Numbered from the stretch's first letter, positions 25,671 to 36,327 are shown. The stretch is 36,446 nt of DNA from an uncultured Chiayiivirga sp. (GCA_934525595.1 CAKSZJ010000027.1:1-36446); one strand, 5' to 3'. Numbers and translations are program-made. The notes: generated from the letters alone by a model not told the origin.

Positions 25671-27029
25671 TCATCCGCGCGCGAAGCCGCCGCGCGAACC
25701 GCCCTTCAGATTGGATTTCTTCATCAGGCTTTCGTACTGATGACTCATCAGGTGGGCCTGAATCTGCGCGGTGAAGTCCATCACCACGACTACCACGATC
25801 AGCAGCGAGGTACCGCCGAAATAAAACGGCACCGCCCACGCCGCGCGGAAAATCTCCGGCACGAGGCAGACCAGGGTCAGATACAGTGCGCCCCACGCGG
25901 TGAGACGCGTGAGCACCCCGTCGATGTACTGCGCCGTGGCCTTGCCGGGACGGATCCCCGGGATCAGCGCGCCCGACTTCTTCAGATTGTCCGCGGTTTC
26001 CTGGGAGTTGAAGACCAGCGCGGTATAAAAGAAGGTGAAGCCGATGATCATCGCGGCGAACAGCACCATGTGCAGCGGCTCACCCGGCGACAGCGCCGCC
26101 GAAAGATCCTGCAGCCAGCGGACTTCCGTGCCCTGTGCAAACCAGCTGGACGCGGTGGCCGGGAACATGATGATCGAAGACGCGAAGATCGGCGGGATGA
26201 CGCCCGACATGTTGAGCTTGAGCGGCAGGTGCGAGCTCTGGTTCATGTAGGCCTGGCGGCCCCCCTGACGCCTCGCGTAGTTGACCGTGATGCGCCGCTG
26301 GCCGAGCTCGACGAATACGACGAATGCAATCACCATCAGCACCAGCGCAAGGACAGCGATCACCGAGAACGGACCCAGTTCGCCGTTGCGGGCAAGCTCG
26401 AGGGTTCCAAGCACCGCGCCAGGCAGTCCGGCCACGATACCGGCGAAGATGATCAGCGAAATGCCGTTGCCGACACCCCGTTCGGTGACCTGCTCGCCCA
26501 GCCACATCAGGAACATCGTGCCCGCGGTCAGGGAGACGACTGCGGTAAAGAGGAACCCGGGGCCTGGCGTCAGGACGATCGGGATTCCGGATCCCGCACC
26601 CTGCGACTGCAGTGCATACGCCACGCCATAGGACTGGAACACGGCCAGGAGGATGGTGCCGATGCGGGTGTACTGGGTGATCTTGCGGCGGCCCGACTCG
26701 CCTTCCTTCTTCAGCGCCAGCAGGCTGGGGAAGATCTGCGAACACATCTGGATGATGATGGACGCGGAGATGTAAGGCATCACGTTCAGCGCGAACAGGC
26801 TGAAACGTTCCAGGGCACCGCCCGAGAACATGTTGAACATGTCAACGATGGTGCCCTGCTGCTGCTCCATGAAGCGCAGCATGGCCTCCGAGTCGACCCC
26901 GGGCACCGGCAGGAAGGTTCCGAGGCGGTAGACGATCAACGCCCCCACCACGAACATCAGGCGCTGGCGAAGCTCGGTGAACTTGCCCGAACCCGCCAGC
27001 GCGGCTGCGACTTTCGATGCCTGGGACAA
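25671..27029 (-). CDS. secY: Preprotein translocase subunit SecY
   Basis: Channel-forming subunit of the Sec translocon; ten transmembrane helices in the inner membrane. Length is 452 residues from TTG 27029, E. coli 443. The start is set by GAGGAG, eight bases upstream and overlapping the rplO stop. The next upstream candidate (27074) lies inside rplO and lacks a ribosome site. Seen are the N-terminal [23 protein letters not shown], the plug/TM2 region with [11 protein letters not shown], and the C-terminal loops with [20 protein letters not shown]. Confidence 0.96.
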   Translation of the reverse strand: MSQASKVAAALAGSGKFTELRQRLMFVVGALIVYRLGTFLPVPGVDSEAMLRFMEQQQGTIVDMFNMFSGGALERFSLFALNVMPYISASIIIQMCSQIFPSLLALKKEGESGRRKITQYTRIGTILLAVFQSYGVAYALQSQGAGSGIPIVLTPGPGFLFTAVVSLTAGTMFLMWLGEQVTERGVGNGISLIIFAGIVAGLPGAVLGTLELARNGELGPFSVIAVLALVLMVIAFVVFVELGQRRITVNYARRQGGRQAYMNQSSHLPLKLNMSGVIPPIFASSIIMFPATASSWFAQGTEVRWLQDLSAALSPGEPLHMVLFAAMIIGFTFFYTALVFNSQETADNLKKSGALIPGIRPGKATAQYIDGVLTRLTAWGALYLTLVCLVPEIFRAAWAVPFYFGGTSLLIVVVVVMDFTAQIQAHLMSHQYESLMKKSNLKGGSRGGFARG

Positions 27030-27033
27030 GGGT

Positions 27034-27471
27034 TTACTCCTCGACGCTGCCGCCGGCAGCTTCAATGGCCGCACGGGCTCCGGCCGTTACGGCGATGCCC
27101 TTGAGCACGACCTTGCGGTCGATATCGCCCTTCTTCACGACCTTGGCGTACTTGGCCGTGGACGGAACCAGCTTGGCGGCGCGCAGCGCGGCGAAGTCGA
27201 TCGCATCACCTTCGACCATGGCGAGCTTGTACAGCAGCACCTCGGCCGTATCGGCCTTGATGCGCGAGCGGAAGCCGACCTTGGGCAGGCGACGCTGCAG
27301 CGGCATCTGGCCGCCTTCGAAGCCGGCCTTGATCTTGCCCTTGCCGCTACGTGCGTAGGAACCCTTGTGGCCGCGGCCGGCGGTCTTGCCGAGCCCCGAG
27401 CCGATGCCGCGTCCCACGCGCACGCGCTCCTTGCGAGCGCCCTCGGCGGGCTTGAGTGTATTGAGCTGCAT
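27034..27471 (-). CDS. rplO: Ribosomal protein L15
   Basis: Late-assembly 50S protein connecting several 23S domains. Length is 145 residues. The glycine/arginine-rich N-terminus with [19 protein letters not shown] and [14 protein letters not shown] are typical. GGGAGA lies before ATG 27471. The last codons carry the Shine-Dalgarno sequence for secY (GAGGAG), so translation of the two is linked. Confidence 0.97.
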   Translation of the reverse strand: MQLNTLKPAEGARKERVRVGRGIGSGLGKTAGRGHKGSYARSGKGKIKAGFEGGQMPLQRRLPKVGFRSRIKADTAEVLLYKLAMVEGDAIDFAALRAAKLVPSTAKYAKVVKKGDIDRKVVLKGIAVTAGARAAIEAAGGSVEE

Positions 27472-27489
27472 GATCCGATCTCCCTTGGA

Positions 27490-27678
27490 TTACTCTTCGA
27501 CGCGGACCAGGTAGCACACCTGGTTGATGAGCCCGCGCACGCACGGATTGTCCGGCAGCTCGCGCACGTCGTTGAGCTTGTTGAGTCCCAGCGCCTTCAC
27601 CGACAGGCGATGGCGATGCTGGGTGCCGCGCAGGCCCTTGACCAGGCGCACCTTTACGGTCTTGGCGTTCTCAGCCAT
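27490..27678 (-). CDS. rpmD: Ribosomal protein L30
   Basis: Small 50S protein, 62 residues, with the diagnostic [23 protein letters not shown]. It starts inside the end of rpsE (8-base overlap, ATG 27678 against TGA ending 27671) and takes its GGAGGA ribosome site from rpsE coding sequence, indicating translational coupling. Confidence 0.97.
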   Translation of the reverse strand: MAENAKTVKVRLVKGLRGTQHRHRLSVKALGLNKLNDVRELPDNPCVRGLINQVCYLVRVEE

Positions 27679-28177
27679 GGTTCAGATCCTCCACCTTCTT
27701 GCCGCGCTTCGCCGCGACCTGGGCCGGCGACTGCACGGCCTTCAGGCCCTTGATCGTGGCGCGCACCAGATTGATCGGATTGCGCGAACCGACCGCCTTG
27801 GCCAGGATGTTCTTGACGCCCGCAGCTTCAAGCACGGCGCGCATTGCACCGCCGGCGATCACGCCGGTACCTTCGGACGCCGGCTGCATGAAGACACGCG
27901 CCGCGCCGTGGTTGGCCTTCACCGAATACCAGATCGTGCCGTTGTTCAGTTCGATGTCGACGAGCGCACGACGCGCATGCTCCATCGACTTCTGGATGGC
28001 CACCGGCACTTCACGCGCCTTGCCGTAGCCGAATCCAACCTTGCCTGCCCCATCACCCACCACGGTCAGCGCGGTGAAGGTGAACTGGCGGCCGCCCTTG
28101 ACGGTCTTGGAGACGCGGTTGACAGCAACCAGCTTCTCCAGCATCCCGTCATCGTTGTCGCGATCATTCGTGCTCAT
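27671..28177 (-). CDS. rpsE: Ribosomal protein S5
   Basis: 30S protein at the mRNA entry site involved in decoding fidelity and helicase activity. Length is 168 residues (E. coli 167). The dsRBD-like N-terminal region carries [25 protein letters not shown]; the C-terminal domain has [19 protein letters not shown]. The upstream gap to rplR is 145 bases and holds a flanked insert. The GGAGCCTTCAA element next to its ATG is repeated at the other end of that insert. The Shine-Dalgarno sequence (GGAG) is 11 bases before ATG, rather long. Confidence 0.98.
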   Translation of the reverse strand: MSTNDRDNDDGMLEKLVAVNRVSKTVKGGRQFTFTALTVVGDGAGKVGFGYGKAREVPVAIQKSMEHARRALVDIELNNGTIWYSVKANHGAARVFMQPASEGTGVIAGGAMRAVLEAAGVKNILAKAVGSRNPINLVRATIKGLKAVQSPAQVAAKRGKKVEDLNHG

Positions 28178-28181
28178 TGCC

Positions 28182-28300
28182 TTGAAGGCTCCTGAAAATT
28201 ACGGCCTGGGGCCGCTTGTAGTTGTGGTGTGTTGCTTGAATCGAAAATGACGAATCCCGAGTCAGGGGCCCGACACGCCCGGATCCTTATTGAAGGCTCC
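28182..28300. repeat. MITE-like insert with 11-bp flanking direct repeats
   Basis: TTGAAGGCTCC occurs at 28182-28192 and again at 28290-28300, bracketing 97 bases that contain no gene. Removing the insert and one repeat leaves a 37-base rplR-rpsE gap, normal for this cluster. The ends of the insert read TGAAAATTACGGCC and, from the other side, TAAGGATCCGGGC, weakly alike. The interior is locally AT-rich and contains GGGATTCG-type sequence common in intergenic repeats. A small non-autonomous mobile element with target duplication is the simplest reading. Confidence 0.5.
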
Positions 28301-28322
28301 GGCGCCCCTTCACCATTGACGC

Positions 28323-28676
28323 CTAGAACTGCAGGCCGGCCTCGCGCGCTGCATCCGCGAGCGCCTTGATGCGGCCGTGAAAACGGAAACCGGAGCGGTC
28401 GAAGGCAACGGACTCGACCCCGGCAGCCTTGGCGCGCTCGGCGATGGCGCGCCCGACGCGTGCCGCGGCATCCTTGTTCTTGCAGCTGGACAGACCGTCG
28501 CGCACGGACGCTTCCAGAGTGGAAGCCGCCGCCAGCACGCGGGACCCGTCGGAGGTGAAGACCTGGGCATACAGGTGCTGCCCGGTGCGGAGCACCGACA
28601 GGCGCACGGCACCGAGCGTGCGGATATGCGAACGCGTCGACTTGGCGCGGCGCAGACGAGCGGAGTTCTTGTTCAT
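28323..28676 (-). CDS. rplR: Ribosomal protein L18
   Basis: Binds 5S rRNA and carries it into the 50S subunit. Length is 117 residues from ATG 28676 (E. coli 117), with AGGA eight bases upstream. The in-frame extension to 28727 is outside the family. Seen are [29 protein letters not shown] and the C-terminal [22 protein letters not shown]. Confidence 0.97.
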   Translation of the reverse strand: MNKNSARLRRAKSTRSHIRTLGAVRLSVLRTGQHLYAQVFTSDGSRVLAAASTLEASVRDGLSSCKNKDAAARVGRAIAERAKAAGVESVAFDRSGFRFHGRIKALADAAREAGLQF

Positions 28677-28699
28677 GACAAATCCTGATGGAGCTGAAG

Positions 28700-28730
28700 G
28701 AAGTGGATTTCGATCCGGTCGCGCCACTTC
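28700..28730 (-). other. Stem-loop in the rplF-rplR spacer
   Basis: A perfect 7-bp inverted repeat (GAAGTGG / CCACTTC) encloses 17 bases that can form an inner CGA/TCG pairing. It lies in an 83-base gap, wider than its neighbours, and has no T tract. Its role is unknown; a pause or processing site is possible. Confidence 0.4.
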
Positions 28731-28759
28731 GACAGCGACGCGAGCAGCATTGAAAGCAC

Positions 28760-29287
28760 TCAGGCCTTCTTGGCTTCCTTGATGAGAATCTTTTCACCCG
28801 AGTAGCGCACACCCTTGCCCTTGTAGGGCTCGGGCGGACGAACCGCGCGGATCTTGGCGGCGATTTCGCCCACCTGCTGCTTGTCTGCACCCTTGACCCG
28901 AATCTCGGTCTGGGTCGGCACTTCCAACGTGATGCCTTCAGGCGCAGTGAACACCACCGGATGGGAGAAGCCGAGCGACAGGCTCAGGTCCTTGCCCTGC
29001 ATCGCGGCGCGATATCCCACGCCAACCAGCTCAAGCTTGCGCTCGAAGCCTTCGCTAACGCCGGTCACCATGTTGGACAACAGGGTGCGGACAGTGCCCG
29101 CAAGCGCAACGTGATCCGGACCCGCCGGAACCATCGTCAGAACGCCATTGTCGACCGAAACCTCGACGCCCTGCGGCTGCGCGAGGCTGAGGGATCCCTT
29201 GGGACCCTTGACCGTGAACTGGCCTTCGGCACTCTTGAACTCGACGCCCTTCGGCAGGGCCACCGGCTTCTTTGCAATACGAGACAT
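28760..29287 (-). CDS. rplF: Ribosomal protein L6
   Basis: 50S protein near the factor-binding site and sarcin-ricin loop. Length is 175 residues (E. coli 177). Two similar domains are present; the signature is the C-terminal [20 protein letters not shown]. The start [16 protein letters not shown] matches the family, with GGAGGA upstream of ATG 29287. Confidence 0.98.
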   Translation of the reverse strand: MSRIAKKPVALPKGVEFKSAEGQFTVKGPKGSLSLAQPQGVEVSVDNGVLTMVPAGPDHVALAGTVRTLLSNMVTGVSEGFERKLELVGVGYRAAMQGKDLSLSLGFSHPVVFTAPEGITLEVPTQTEIRVKGADKQQVGEIAAKIRAVRPPEPYKGKGVRYSGEKILIKEAKKA

Positions 29288-29302
29288 CTGGACGTCCTCC
29301 GA

Positions 29303-29698
29303 TCAGGCGACCAGGCAGATGACTTCGCCACCCACGCCCGCTTCGCGTGCCTGGTGGTCCGTCATGATGCCCTTGGACGTGGAGATGATGGCGATTCCGA
29401 GCCCGCCAAGCACCTTGGGGAGATCGTTCTTGCCGCGGTAGGCGCGCAGGCTGGAGCGCGACACGCGCTGCAGGCGCTCGATTACCGGCTTGCCCTGGAA
29501 ATACTTGAGCGCCAGCTCGAGTTCAGGCTTGGCTTCCGGGCTCAGGATGCGCACGTCGAGGATATAGCCCTCGTTCTTGAGGACGTTCGCGATCGCGACC
29601 TTGACCTTGGAGGACGGCATCTTCACCGTCTGCTTGCCGACGGCCAGCGCGTTCTTGATACGCACCAGCATGTCGGCGATGGGATCAGTCATGCTCAT
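29303..29698 (-). CDS. rpsH: Ribosomal protein S8
   Basis: Primary 16S rRNA binder and, in E. coli, translational repressor of the spc operon. Length is 131 residues. The N-terminus [18 protein letters not shown] and the C-terminal [20 protein letters not shown] are diagnostic. The 75-base gap before it is longer than average and holds only a weak AAGG ribosome site. An S8 target site near rplE was not resolved by eye. Confidence 0.97.
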   Translation of the reverse strand: MSMTDPIADMLVRIKNALAVGKQTVKMPSSKVKVAIANVLKNEGYILDVRILSPEAKPELELALKYFQGKPVIERLQRVSRSSLRAYRGKNDLPKVLGGLGIAIISTSKGIMTDHQAREAGVGGEVICLVA

Positions 29699-29773
29699 TG
29701 TTTGGTTGCCTTTGAGTGCACCGATATCCGCGGAATTGCGGGAATTTTCTTGGGATTGGATCCCGGCGTTCTG

Positions 29774-30079
29774 TTACCACGAAGCCTTGCGCAGGCCAGG
29801 CACGTCGCCGCGCATGGTGGCTTCGCGCAGCTTGTTGCGGCCCAGGCCGAACTTGCGATAGACGCCGCGCGGGCGACCGGTCAGCTCGCAGCGGTTGCGC
29901 TGACGCGAAGGAGAGGCGTCACGCGGCTGCTTCTGAAGCTTGGCCTGAGCCTCCATCTTCTCCTCGTACGAGGCGTTCTGGCTGGAGATGATCTTCTTGA
30001 GTTCGGCGCGCTTGCCGGCGTACTTCTTGGCCAGCTTCTCGCGCTTGATCTCGCGATTCACCATGCAGGTCTTGGACAT
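29774..30079 (-). CDS. rpsN: Ribosomal protein S14
   Basis: 30S head protein. Length is 101 residues, the long form lacking the four-cysteine zinc motif. Seen are the N-terminal [18 protein letters not shown] and the near-invariant end [20 protein letters not shown]. Preceded by GGGGA; 15 bases after rplE. Confidence 0.97.
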   Translation of the reverse strand: MSKTCMVNREIKREKLAKKYAGKRAELKKIISSQNASYEEKMEAQAKLQKQPRDASPSRQRNRCELTGRPRGVYRKFGLGRNKLREATMRGDVPGLRKASW

Positions 30080-30094
30080 TGGAAATCCCCGGAA

Positions 30095-30634
30095 TCAGTT
30101 GCGGAACGGGAAGCCGTAGGCCTCAAGCAGGGCCTTTGCTTCTTCGTCGGTACGGGCGGTGGTGCTGATCGCGATATCCATGCCGCGGATCGCATCGATC
30201 TGGTCGAAGTCGATCTCGGGAAAGATGATCTGCTCCTTGATCCCCATATTATAGTTGCCCCGGCCGTCGAACGCACGCCCCGAGACACCGCGGAAGTCGC
30301 GCACGCGCGGCAGCGAGATGTTGACCAGGCGATCGAAGAATTCGTACATGCGGTCGCGGCGCAGCGTGACCTTGCATCCGATCGGCCAGCCGTCGCGGAT
30401 CTTGAACGAGGCAACCGACACGCGCGCCTTGGTGACGATGGGCTTCTGGCCCGCGATCTTGGCCATGTCGGCCACCGCGTTCTCCAGCACCTTCTTGTTG
30501 CCCACGGCCTCGCCCACGCCCATGTTCAGCGTGATCTTGGACAGGCGCGGCACCTGCATGATGTTCTGGTAGCCGAAGCGCTGCATCAGCTTCGGAACGA
30601 TGTCTTCCTTGTAGATCTTCTCAAGCCGGTTCAT
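30095..30634 (-). CDS. rplE: Ribosomal protein L5
   Basis: Binds 5S rRNA and contacts P-site tRNA and the 30S head. Length is 179 residues, equal to E. coli. Seen are [31 protein letters not shown] and the [16 protein letters not shown] block. GAGGAA precedes ATG 30634; 11 bases after rplX. Confidence 0.98.
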   Translation of the reverse strand: MNRLEKIYKEDIVPKLMQRFGYQNIMQVPRLSKITLNMGVGEAVGNKKVLENAVADMAKIAGQKPIVTKARVSVASFKIRDGWPIGCKVTLRRDRMYEFFDRLVNISLPRVRDFRGVSGRAFDGRGNYNMGIKEQIIFPEIDFDQIDAIRGMDIAISTTARTDEEAKALLEAYGFPFRN

Positions 30635-30645
30635 TGCAACATTCC

Positions 30646-30960
30646 TCAGGCGTCAACCGCCTCGTTGCTCGAGCGGAACACCCTGATGCGGCGCCCATCC
30701 TCAAGCGTCTGGATGCCAACGCGCTCGCCCTTGCCCGTACGCGGGTTGAAGAGCTGGACGTTGGAGATATGGATCGAGCCTTCGCGCTCGACGATGCCGC
30801 CCGGCTGGTTGGCCTGCGGGTTGGGCTTGGTGTGGCGCTTGATCAGGTTGACGTTGGACACGTAAACCCGGTCGCCGGCCAGGCGCAGCACGTCGCCGCG
30901 CTGGCCCTTGTTCTTGCCCGTGATGACGACGACGTGGTCGCCCTTGCGAATGCGATTCAT
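30646..30960 (-). CDS. rplX: Ribosomal protein L24
   Basis: Early-assembly 50S protein with a KOW motif ([20 protein letters not shown]) near the N-terminus. Length is 104 residues. The segment [20 protein letters not shown] is typical. GAGGA precedes ATG 30960; 20 bases after rplN. Confidence 0.97.
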   Translation of the reverse strand: MNRIRKGDHVVVITGKNKGQRGDVLRLAGDRVYVSNVNLIKRHTKPNPQANQPGGIVEREGSIHISNVQLFNPRTGKGERVGIQTLEDGRRIRVFRSSNEAVDA

Positions 30961-30980
30961 GACAGTTCCTCGTCTGTGCC

Positions 30981-31349
30981 TTACAGCACTTCCGGCGCCA
31001 GCGAGACGATCTTCATGAACTTCTCGCCGCGCAGCTCGCGCGTGACCGGTCCGAAGATGCGCGTGCCGATCGGCTCGTGCTTGTTGTTGAGCAGCACGGC
31101 AGCATTGCCGTCGAAGCGGATCAGCGAGCCATCGGCGCGGCGCACGCCCTTGCGGGTGCGCACGACGACGGCGTCATAGACCTCGCCCTTCTTGACCTTG
31201 CCACGCGGGATGGCGTCCTTGACGCTGACCTTGATGATGTCGCCGATGGCGGCGTAACGGCGCTTGGAACCGCCGAGCACCTTGATGCACATCAGCTCCT
31301 TGGCACCGGAGTTGTCAGCCGCATCGAGGAAGGATTGCATCTGGATCAT
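30981..31349 (-). CDS. rplN: Ribosomal protein L14
   Basis: 50S protein at the subunit interface, forming bridges to 16S rRNA. Length is 122 residues, near E. coli 123. Seen are [40 protein letters not shown] and the C-terminal [19 protein letters not shown] strong GGAGG lies before ATG 31349. Confidence 0.98.
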   Translation of the reverse strand: MIQMQSFLDAADNSGAKELMCIKVLGGSKRRYAAIGDIIKVSVKDAIPRGKVKKGEVYDAVVVRTRKGVRRADGSLIRFDGNAAVLLNNKHEPIGTRIFGPVTRELRGEKFMKIVSLAPEVL

Positions 31350-31367
31350 GACTGTTTCCTCCCGTGG

Positions 31368-31631
31368 TCAGACCGCAGCGCGCGTGACGATTTCGACCAC
31401 GCGCCAGGTCTTGGTCTTGGACATCGGACGGGTCTCCACCAGGCGCACGATGTCGCCCTCCTGGCAGCTGCCATCCTCGTCGTGTGCGTGCAGCTTGGTG
31501 CTGCGCTTGATGTACTTGCCGTACAGCGCGTGCTTGACCTGGCGTTCCACCAGGACAGTCACCGTCTTCTGCATCTTGTTGCTGACGACGCGGCCTTCGA
31601 CCGTGCGTTGAATCGGATTGGTCTCGCTCAT
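31368..31631 (-). CDS. rpsQ: Ribosomal protein S17
   Basis: Primary 16S rRNA binder of the 30S body. Length is 87 residues from ATG 31631, which has GAGG nine bases upstream. The open extension to 31706 overlaps rpmC and is not family sequence. Seen are [34 protein letters not shown] and the motif [19 protein letters not shown]. Confidence 0.97.
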   Translation of the reverse strand: MSETNPIQRTVEGRVVSNKMQKTVTVLVERQVKHALYGKYIKRSTKLHAHDEDGSCQEGDIVRLVETRPMSKTKTWRVVEIVTRAAV

Positions 31632-31641
31632 GTCGGCCGCC

Positions 31642-31827
31642 TCACTTGGTTCCGCCCAGAAGGGTCTTGATGCGCGCGATCTCGCGCCGGACCTTCCGGA
31701 CCTCATGGGTCTGGGTCAGCTGACCCGAACCCTTCTGCATGCGCAGGTTGAACTGCTCCCTTCGCAGGTCGAGCAGCTGGGCGGAAAGATCCGCGGAGGA
31801 CTTGCCCCGCAATTCCTTGATACTCAT
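31642..31827 (-). CDS. rpmC: Ribosomal protein L29
   Basis: Two-helix 50S protein next to the tunnel exit, 61 residues. The start [14 protein letters not shown] and the C-terminal [15 protein letters not shown] are diagnostic. Its ATG shares a base with the rplP stop (TAATG), so re-initiation is likely. Confidence 0.97.
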   Translation of the reverse strand: MSIKELRGKSSADLSAQLLDLRREQFNLRMQKGSGQLTQTHEVRKVRREIARIKTLLGGTK

Positions 31828-32240
31828 TAGCGCACCGTCCTGGTCACAAAGGTGGTCTGCACCGAAAGCTTGGCGGCGGCGAGGCGGAACGCCTCCCGGG
31901 CCTCGTCCTCGGGCACGCCCTCGATTTCATAGAGCATGCGGCCGGGCTGGATCGGCGCGACCCAGAATTCGACGGGGCCCTTGCCCTTGCCCATTCGCAC
32001 TTCGATGGGCTTCTTGGTGACAGGCTTGTCCGGAAACACCCGGATCCACAGCTTGCCGCCGCGCTTGACGTAGCGGCTGATCGTGCGGCGCGCGGCCTCG
32101 ATCTGGCGCGCGGTCAGCTGGCCGCGGGTGGTGGCCTTGAGGCCGTACTCGCCGAAACTGACGGCCGAGCCATTCCAGCTCAGTCCTTCGTTACGGCCCT
32201 TGAAGACCTTGCGGTACTTGGTTCGCTTGGGTTGCAGCAT
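31827..32240 (-). CDS. rplP: Ribosomal protein L16
   Basis: 50S protein near the A site that helps position aminoacyl-tRNA. Length is 137 residues (E. coli 136). Seen are [42 protein letters not shown] and [24 protein letters not shown]. The stop overlaps the rpmC start by one base. Confidence 0.98.
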   Translation of the reverse strand: MLQPKRTKYRKVFKGRNEGLSWNGSAVSFGEYGLKATTRGQLTARQIEAARRTISRYVKRGGKLWIRVFPDKPVTKKPIEVRMGKGKGPVEFWVAPIQPGRMLYEIEGVPEDEAREAFRLAAAKLSVQTTFVTRTVR

Positions 32241-32251
32241 GGCTCAATCCC

Positions 32252-32953
32252 TCATCGGCCCGACCGCGGGGCGCGTTCGCCGCGCTCCGGACGATCGTCC
32301 GTCTTTTCCTGGGGCACCTGGGTGTAATCGAACACCTCGCCCTTGTAGATCCACACCTTGATACCGATGATTCCGTAGGTGGTGGACGCCTCGGCAAAGC
32401 CGTAGTCGATATCGGCGCGCAGCGTATGCAGCGGCACGCGACCTTCGCGATACCACTCCGAACGCGCGATCTCGGCGCCGTTGAGACGGCCGGACACGTT
32501 GACCTTGATGCCCAGCGCACCCAGGCGCATCGCGTTGCCCACCGCGCGCTTCATGGCGCGACGGAACAGGATGCGGCGCTCGAGCTGCTGGGCGATCGAC
32601 TCGGCCACCAGCTGTGCATCAATCTCGGGCTTGCGCACTTCGGTCACGTTGATGTGCGCGGGAACGCCCATCATCTCCGAAACCTCCTTGCGCAGCTTCT
32701 CGATGTCCTCGCCTTTCTTGCCGATCACCACGCCCGGACGGGCGGTGTGGATCGTGACGCGCGCCGTCTTGGCGGGACGCTCGATCTGGATGCGGCTGAT
32801 GCCGGCCTGGGCCAGCTTCTTGCGCAGGAGTTCGCGCACCTTGAGATCGGCCGCCAGGTACTCGGCGTACTCGCGCTTGTTGGCGAACCACTTGGAATTC
32901 CAGTCCTTGGCGATGCCAAGGCGGATACCAGTAGGATGAACTTTGTTACCCAT
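32252..32953 (-). CDS. rpsC: Ribosomal protein S3
   Basis: 30S protein at the mRNA entry pore with a KH RNA-binding domain. Length is 233 residues, equal to E. coli. The N-terminus [20 protein letters not shown], the KH motif with [14 protein letters not shown], and the C-terminal domain with [20 protein letters not shown] are present. AGGA lies before ATG 32953. Confidence 0.98.
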   Translation of the reverse strand: MGNKVHPTGIRLGIAKDWNSKWFANKREYAEYLAADLKVRELLRKKLAQAGISRIQIERPAKTARVTIHTARPGVVIGKKGEDIEKLRKEVSEMMGVPAHINVTEVRKPEIDAQLVAESIAQQLERRILFRRAMKRAVGNAMRLGALGIKVNVSGRLNGAEIARSEWYREGRVPLHTLRADIDYGFAEASTTYGIIGIKVWIYKGEVFDYTQVPQEKTDDRPERGERAPRSGR

Positions 32954-32971
32954 GGGGATTCCTGCGTCCGG

Positions 32972-33307
32972 TTACTTGGCCGTACCAACGACCACGGTGA
33001 TGTGGCTGGTGCGCTTGAGGATGCGCGCGCCACGGCCCTTGGCGCGGGCGCGGAAACGCTTGAGCGTCGCACCCTCGTCCACGAAGATGCGGGTGACCTT
33101 CAGTTCGTCCACGTCCGCGCCGTCGTTGTTCTCGGCATTGGACACGGCCGACAGGAGAACCTTGCGCACGACGTGTGCGGCCTTCTTGTCGCTGAACTGC
33201 AGCAGATCGCTGGCCCGGCCCACGGGCAGGCCGCGGACCTGGTCCGCCACGAGGCGCACCTTCTGTGCGGAGATGCGCGCACCGCGCAGGATGGCTTGAG
33301 TTTCCAT
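32972..33307 (-). CDS. rplV: Ribosomal protein L22
   Basis: 50S protein whose beta-hairpin lines the exit tunnel; mutations there give macrolide resistance in other bacteria. Length is 111 residues from ATG 33307 (METQ). This start is chosen over ATG 33313 because GGAG is 7 bases upstream of it and would be only one base from the other. Seen are [20 protein letters not shown] and the tunnel hairpin [18 protein letters not shown]. Confidence 0.97.
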   Translation of the reverse strand: METQAILRGARISAQKVRLVADQVRGLPVGRASDLLQFSDKKAAHVVRKVLLSAVSNAENNDGADVDELKVTRIFVDEGATLKRFRARAKGRGARILKRTSHITVVVGTAK

Positions 33308-33318
33308 CGTCATGCTCC

Positions 33319-33591
33319 TCACTTGGACTTCTTGTCGCCGCCGTGTCCCTTGAACGTGCGGGTCACCGCGAACTCGCCGAGCTTGTGCCCGACCATGTTC
33401 TCGTTGACCAGCACGGGGACGTGCAGCTTGCCGTTGTGAATCGCGATGGTGATGCCGACCATCTCGGGCAGCACCATCGAACGACGCGACCAGGTCTTGA
33501 TCGGGCGTTTGCTGTTGGTGGCCATCGCCGCCTCGACCTTCTTGAGCAGGTGGAGATCGACGAACGGGCCTTTCTTGAGTGAACGTGCCAT
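33319..33591 (-). CDS. rpsS: Ribosomal protein S19
   Basis: 30S head protein, complexed with S13. Length is 90 residues. The start [19 protein letters not shown], the block [20 protein letters not shown] and the C-terminal [23 protein letters not shown] are diagnostic. Confidence 0.98.
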   Translation of the reverse strand: MARSLKKGPFVDLHLLKKVEAAMATNSKRPIKTWSRRSMVLPEMVGITIAIHNGKLHVPVLVNENMVGHKLGEFAVTRTFKGHGGDKKSK

Positions 33592-33603
33592 GACCTGATC
33601 CTG

Positions 33604-34425
33604 TTACTTGCGACGACGCACGATGAAGTGCTCGGTGCGCTTGTTGTTACGAGTCTTGTAACCCTTGGTCGGGGTACCCCACGGCGAAACCGGGTGGCGG
33701 CCGCCGGACGTACGGCCTTCACCGCCGCCGTGCGGATGGTCGACCGGATTCATCACCACGCCGCGGACGGTCGGGCGGATGCCCAGCCAGCGCTTGGCGC
33801 CGGCCTTGCCGATCTTGCGCAGGCTGTGCTCGCTGTTGCCCACCTCGCCGATGGTGGCGCGGCAGTCGGCGGGCACCTTGCGCATTTCGCCGGAACGCAG
33901 GCGCAGCGTGGCATAGCCCTGTTCACGCGCGACCAGCTGTGCGGAGGCACCGGCCGAACGCGCCAGCTGGGCCTTCTTGCCCGGGCGCATCTCGATGCAG
34001 TGCACGGTCGCCCCGACCGGGATGTTGCGCAGCGGCAGGGTGTTGCCGGTCTTGATCGGCGCATCCCTGCCCGCCATGACCTGGTCGCCTACCGCAATGC
34101 CCTTGGGTGCGATGATGTAGCGACGCTCGCCATCGGCGTAGCACAGCAGCGCGATGTGCGCGGTGCGGTTGGGGTCGTATTCAATACGCTCGACGCGGGC
34201 GGGGATGCCTTCCTTGTCGCGCTTGAAATCGACGATGCGGTAGTGCTGCTTGTGTCCGCCGCCACGATGACGCGTGGTGATGCGGCCAGCGTTGTTGCGC
34301 CCACCCGTGCGCGACTGCTTCTCCAGCAGCGGCGCGTGCGGAGCACCCTTGTGCAGCTCGGGAGTGGAGACGCTGACCTTGCCGCGACGGCCAGGAGAGG
34401 TCGGCTTGTGTTTGATCAATGCCAT
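33604..34425 (-). CDS. rplB: Ribosomal protein L2
   Basis: Largest primary 23S-binding protein, needed for subunit joining and peptidyl transfer. Length is 273 residues, equal to E. coli. The RNA-binding block [19 protein letters not shown] and the C-terminal [20 protein letters not shown], which includes the conserved histidine needed for activity, are intact. GAGG precedes ATG 34425. Confidence 0.98.
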   Translation of the reverse strand: MALIKHKPTSPGRRGKVSVSTPELHKGAPHAPLLEKQSRTGGRNNAGRITTRHRGGGHKQHYRIVDFKRDKEGIPARVERIEYDPNRTAHIALLCYADGERRYIIAPKGIAVGDQVMAGRDAPIKTGNTLPLRNIPVGATVHCIEMRPGKKAQLARSAGASAQLVAREQGYATLRLRSGEMRKVPADCRATIGEVGNSEHSLRKIGKAGAKRWLGIRPTVRGVVMNPVDHPHGGGEGRTSGGRHPVSPWGTPTKGYKTRNNKRTEHFIVRRRK

Positions 34426-34435
34426 GGCGTGTACC

Positions 34436-34732
34436 TCAGGGCTTGGCCATCACGTCAATCGACTGGCCCTGGGCCAGCTTGACGTACGCCTTGCGCCAGT
34501 CGCCACGGCGACCTGCGCGGAATCGGAAGGTCTTGCGCTTGCCCTTCACGGTCAGAAGGTTGACATCCTCGACCTTGACTTCGAACAGCGTTTCGACCGC
34601 TGCCTTCACGTCGGCCTTGGTCGCCTCCCGAGAAACCTCGAACACGTACTGGTTCGACAGCTCCTGCAGGCGCGCGGCCTTCTCGGACACGTGCGGCGCG
34701 CGCAGCACGGTCAAAATCTTTTCGCTGCTCAT
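34436..34732 (-). CDS. rplW: Ribosomal protein L23
   Basis: 50S protein at the tunnel exit that docks trigger factor and SRP. Length is 98 residues from ATG 34732. This start has GAGGAG eight bases upstream and overlaps the rplD stop as ATGA. A GTG at 34741 is in frame but lies within the ribosome-site spacing. Seen are [16 protein letters not shown] and [20 protein letters not shown]. Confidence 0.96.
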   Translation of the reverse strand: MSSEKILTVLRAPHVSEKAARLQELSNQYVFEVSREATKADVKAAVETLFEVKVEDVNLLTVKGKRKTFRFRAGRRGDWRKAYVKLAQGQSIDVMAKP

Positions 34733-35331
34733 GCCAGCCACTCCTCGATCTTCTTGAGCGCATCGACCGTGATCACGACCGAACGGGCGCCAACCAGCGC
34801 CACCGGGTCGAGCCCCTGGACGTCACGCACTTCCACGTAGGGAAGATTGCGCGCGGCCAGGTACAGGGCCTCGTTCGCATCCTCGGTGACGATCAGCGGA
34901 CGCGTGACGTCAAGCTCGTTGAGCTTGGCGACGAGCGCGCGGGTCTTGGCCTCATCGACCGAAATGCCCTGCACCACCTTGACGCGATCCTGACGCAGCA
35001 GCTCTGACAGGATCGAGCTCATCGCACCGCGATACATCTTGCGGTTGACCTTCTGGGCGAAGCTGCGTGGCTCGGCCGCAAAGGCACGGCCGCCGCCGAC
35101 GAAGATAGGCGCGCGGTAGTCACCGTGACGGGCACCGCCGCCCTTCTGCTTCTTGAACTTCTTTGTGGTACCGGAAAGCTCCGAGCGCGTCAGCTGCGCC
35201 TTGGTTCCGGCCCGCCCGGCATTGCGATACGCCACGACGACCTGGTGCACGAGATCCTCGCGGAATTCGCGCCCGAAGACCGCCTCGGATACCGCCAGCT
35301 TTTCGCCGCTACCGACGACTGCGATTTCCAT
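34729..35331 (-). CDS. rplD: Ribosomal protein L4
   Basis: 50S protein lining the exit tunnel; in E. coli it also regulates the S10 operon. Length is 200 residues (E. coli 201) from ATG 35331, with GGAG eight bases upstream. The open frame to 35736 lies within rplC and is a shadow. Seen are the tunnel loop [20 protein letters not shown] and [19 protein letters not shown]. Its stop overlaps the rplW ATG by four bases. Confidence 0.97.
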   Translation of the reverse strand: MEIAVVGSGEKLAVSEAVFGREFREDLVHQVVVAYRNAGRAGTKAQLTRSELSGTTKKFKKQKGGGARHGDYRAPIFVGGGRAFAAEPRSFAQKVNRKMYRGAMSSILSELLRQDRVKVVQGISVDEAKTRALVAKLNELDVTRPLIVTEDANEALYLAARNLPYVEVRDVQGLDPVALVGARSVVITVDALKKIEEWLA

Positions 35332-35342
35332 GTTCTGTCTCC

Positions 35343-35975
35343 TTAACCTTTCGCCGCCGGGCGAACGATCACGTTGCCGCCAGGGGCACCCGGGACCGCG
35401 CCGCGAATCGCAATCAGGCCGCGCTCGACATCCACCCTCATCACCTCGAGGTTCTGGGTGGTCTGCGTTTCCGCGCCCATATGGCCGGCCATCTTCTTGC
35501 CGGGATAGACGCGACCCGGGGTCTGCCGCTGGCCCAGCGAACCAGGCGAGCGATGCGACAGCGAGTTGCCGTGCGTGGCGTCGCCCATGGAGAAGTTCCA
35601 GCGCTTGATGGTGCCCTGGAAGCCCTTGCCCTTGGTCGTGCCCTGTACGTCCACGATCTGGCCAACGGCGAAGATGTCGGCGCGGATCTCGCCGCCCACC
35701 TCGTAACCGTCCAGCGCCTCGACGCGGAACTCCCACAGCCCGCGGCCCGCTTCAACCTTCGCCTTGGCGTAGTGCCCGGCGAGCGGCTTGGTGACCAGCG
35801 CGGCGCGCTTTTCACCCGCAGTGACCTGCACGGCCTGGTAGCCGTCGCTGTCCTGGGTCTTGATCTGGACGATGCGGTTCGGCGTCGCTTCGATCAGGGT
35901 AACCGGAACGGACTCGCCATTCTCGGTGAAGATTCGACTCATGCCGCACTTGCGGCCAACAATCCCGATGCTCAT
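35343..35975 (-). CDS. rplC: Ribosomal protein L3
   Basis: Early-assembly 50S protein whose loop reaches the peptidyl transferase centre. Length is 210 residues (E. coli 209) from ATG 35975, preceded by GAGG. Seen are [34 protein letters not shown] and the signature RTPGRV-type segment ([17 protein letters not shown]). The glutamine methylated by PrmB in E. coli lies in that region. Confidence 0.97.
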   Translation of the reverse strand: MSIGIVGRKCGMSRIFTENGESVPVTLIEATPNRIVQIKTQDSDGYQAVQVTAGEKRAALVTKPLAGHYAKAKVEAGRGLWEFRVEALDGYEVGGEIRADIFAVGQIVDVQGTTKGKGFQGTIKRWNFSMGDATHGNSLSHRSPGSLGQRQTPGRVYPGKKMAGHMGAETQTTQNLEVMRVDVERGLIAIRGAVPGAPGGNVIVRPAAKG

Positions 35976-35985
35976 GGTGCTTGCC

Positions 35986-36297
<312 letters not shown>

Positions 36298-36327
36298 GGC
36301 CTTTCCTTGAATACCTTAAAAGAACGA

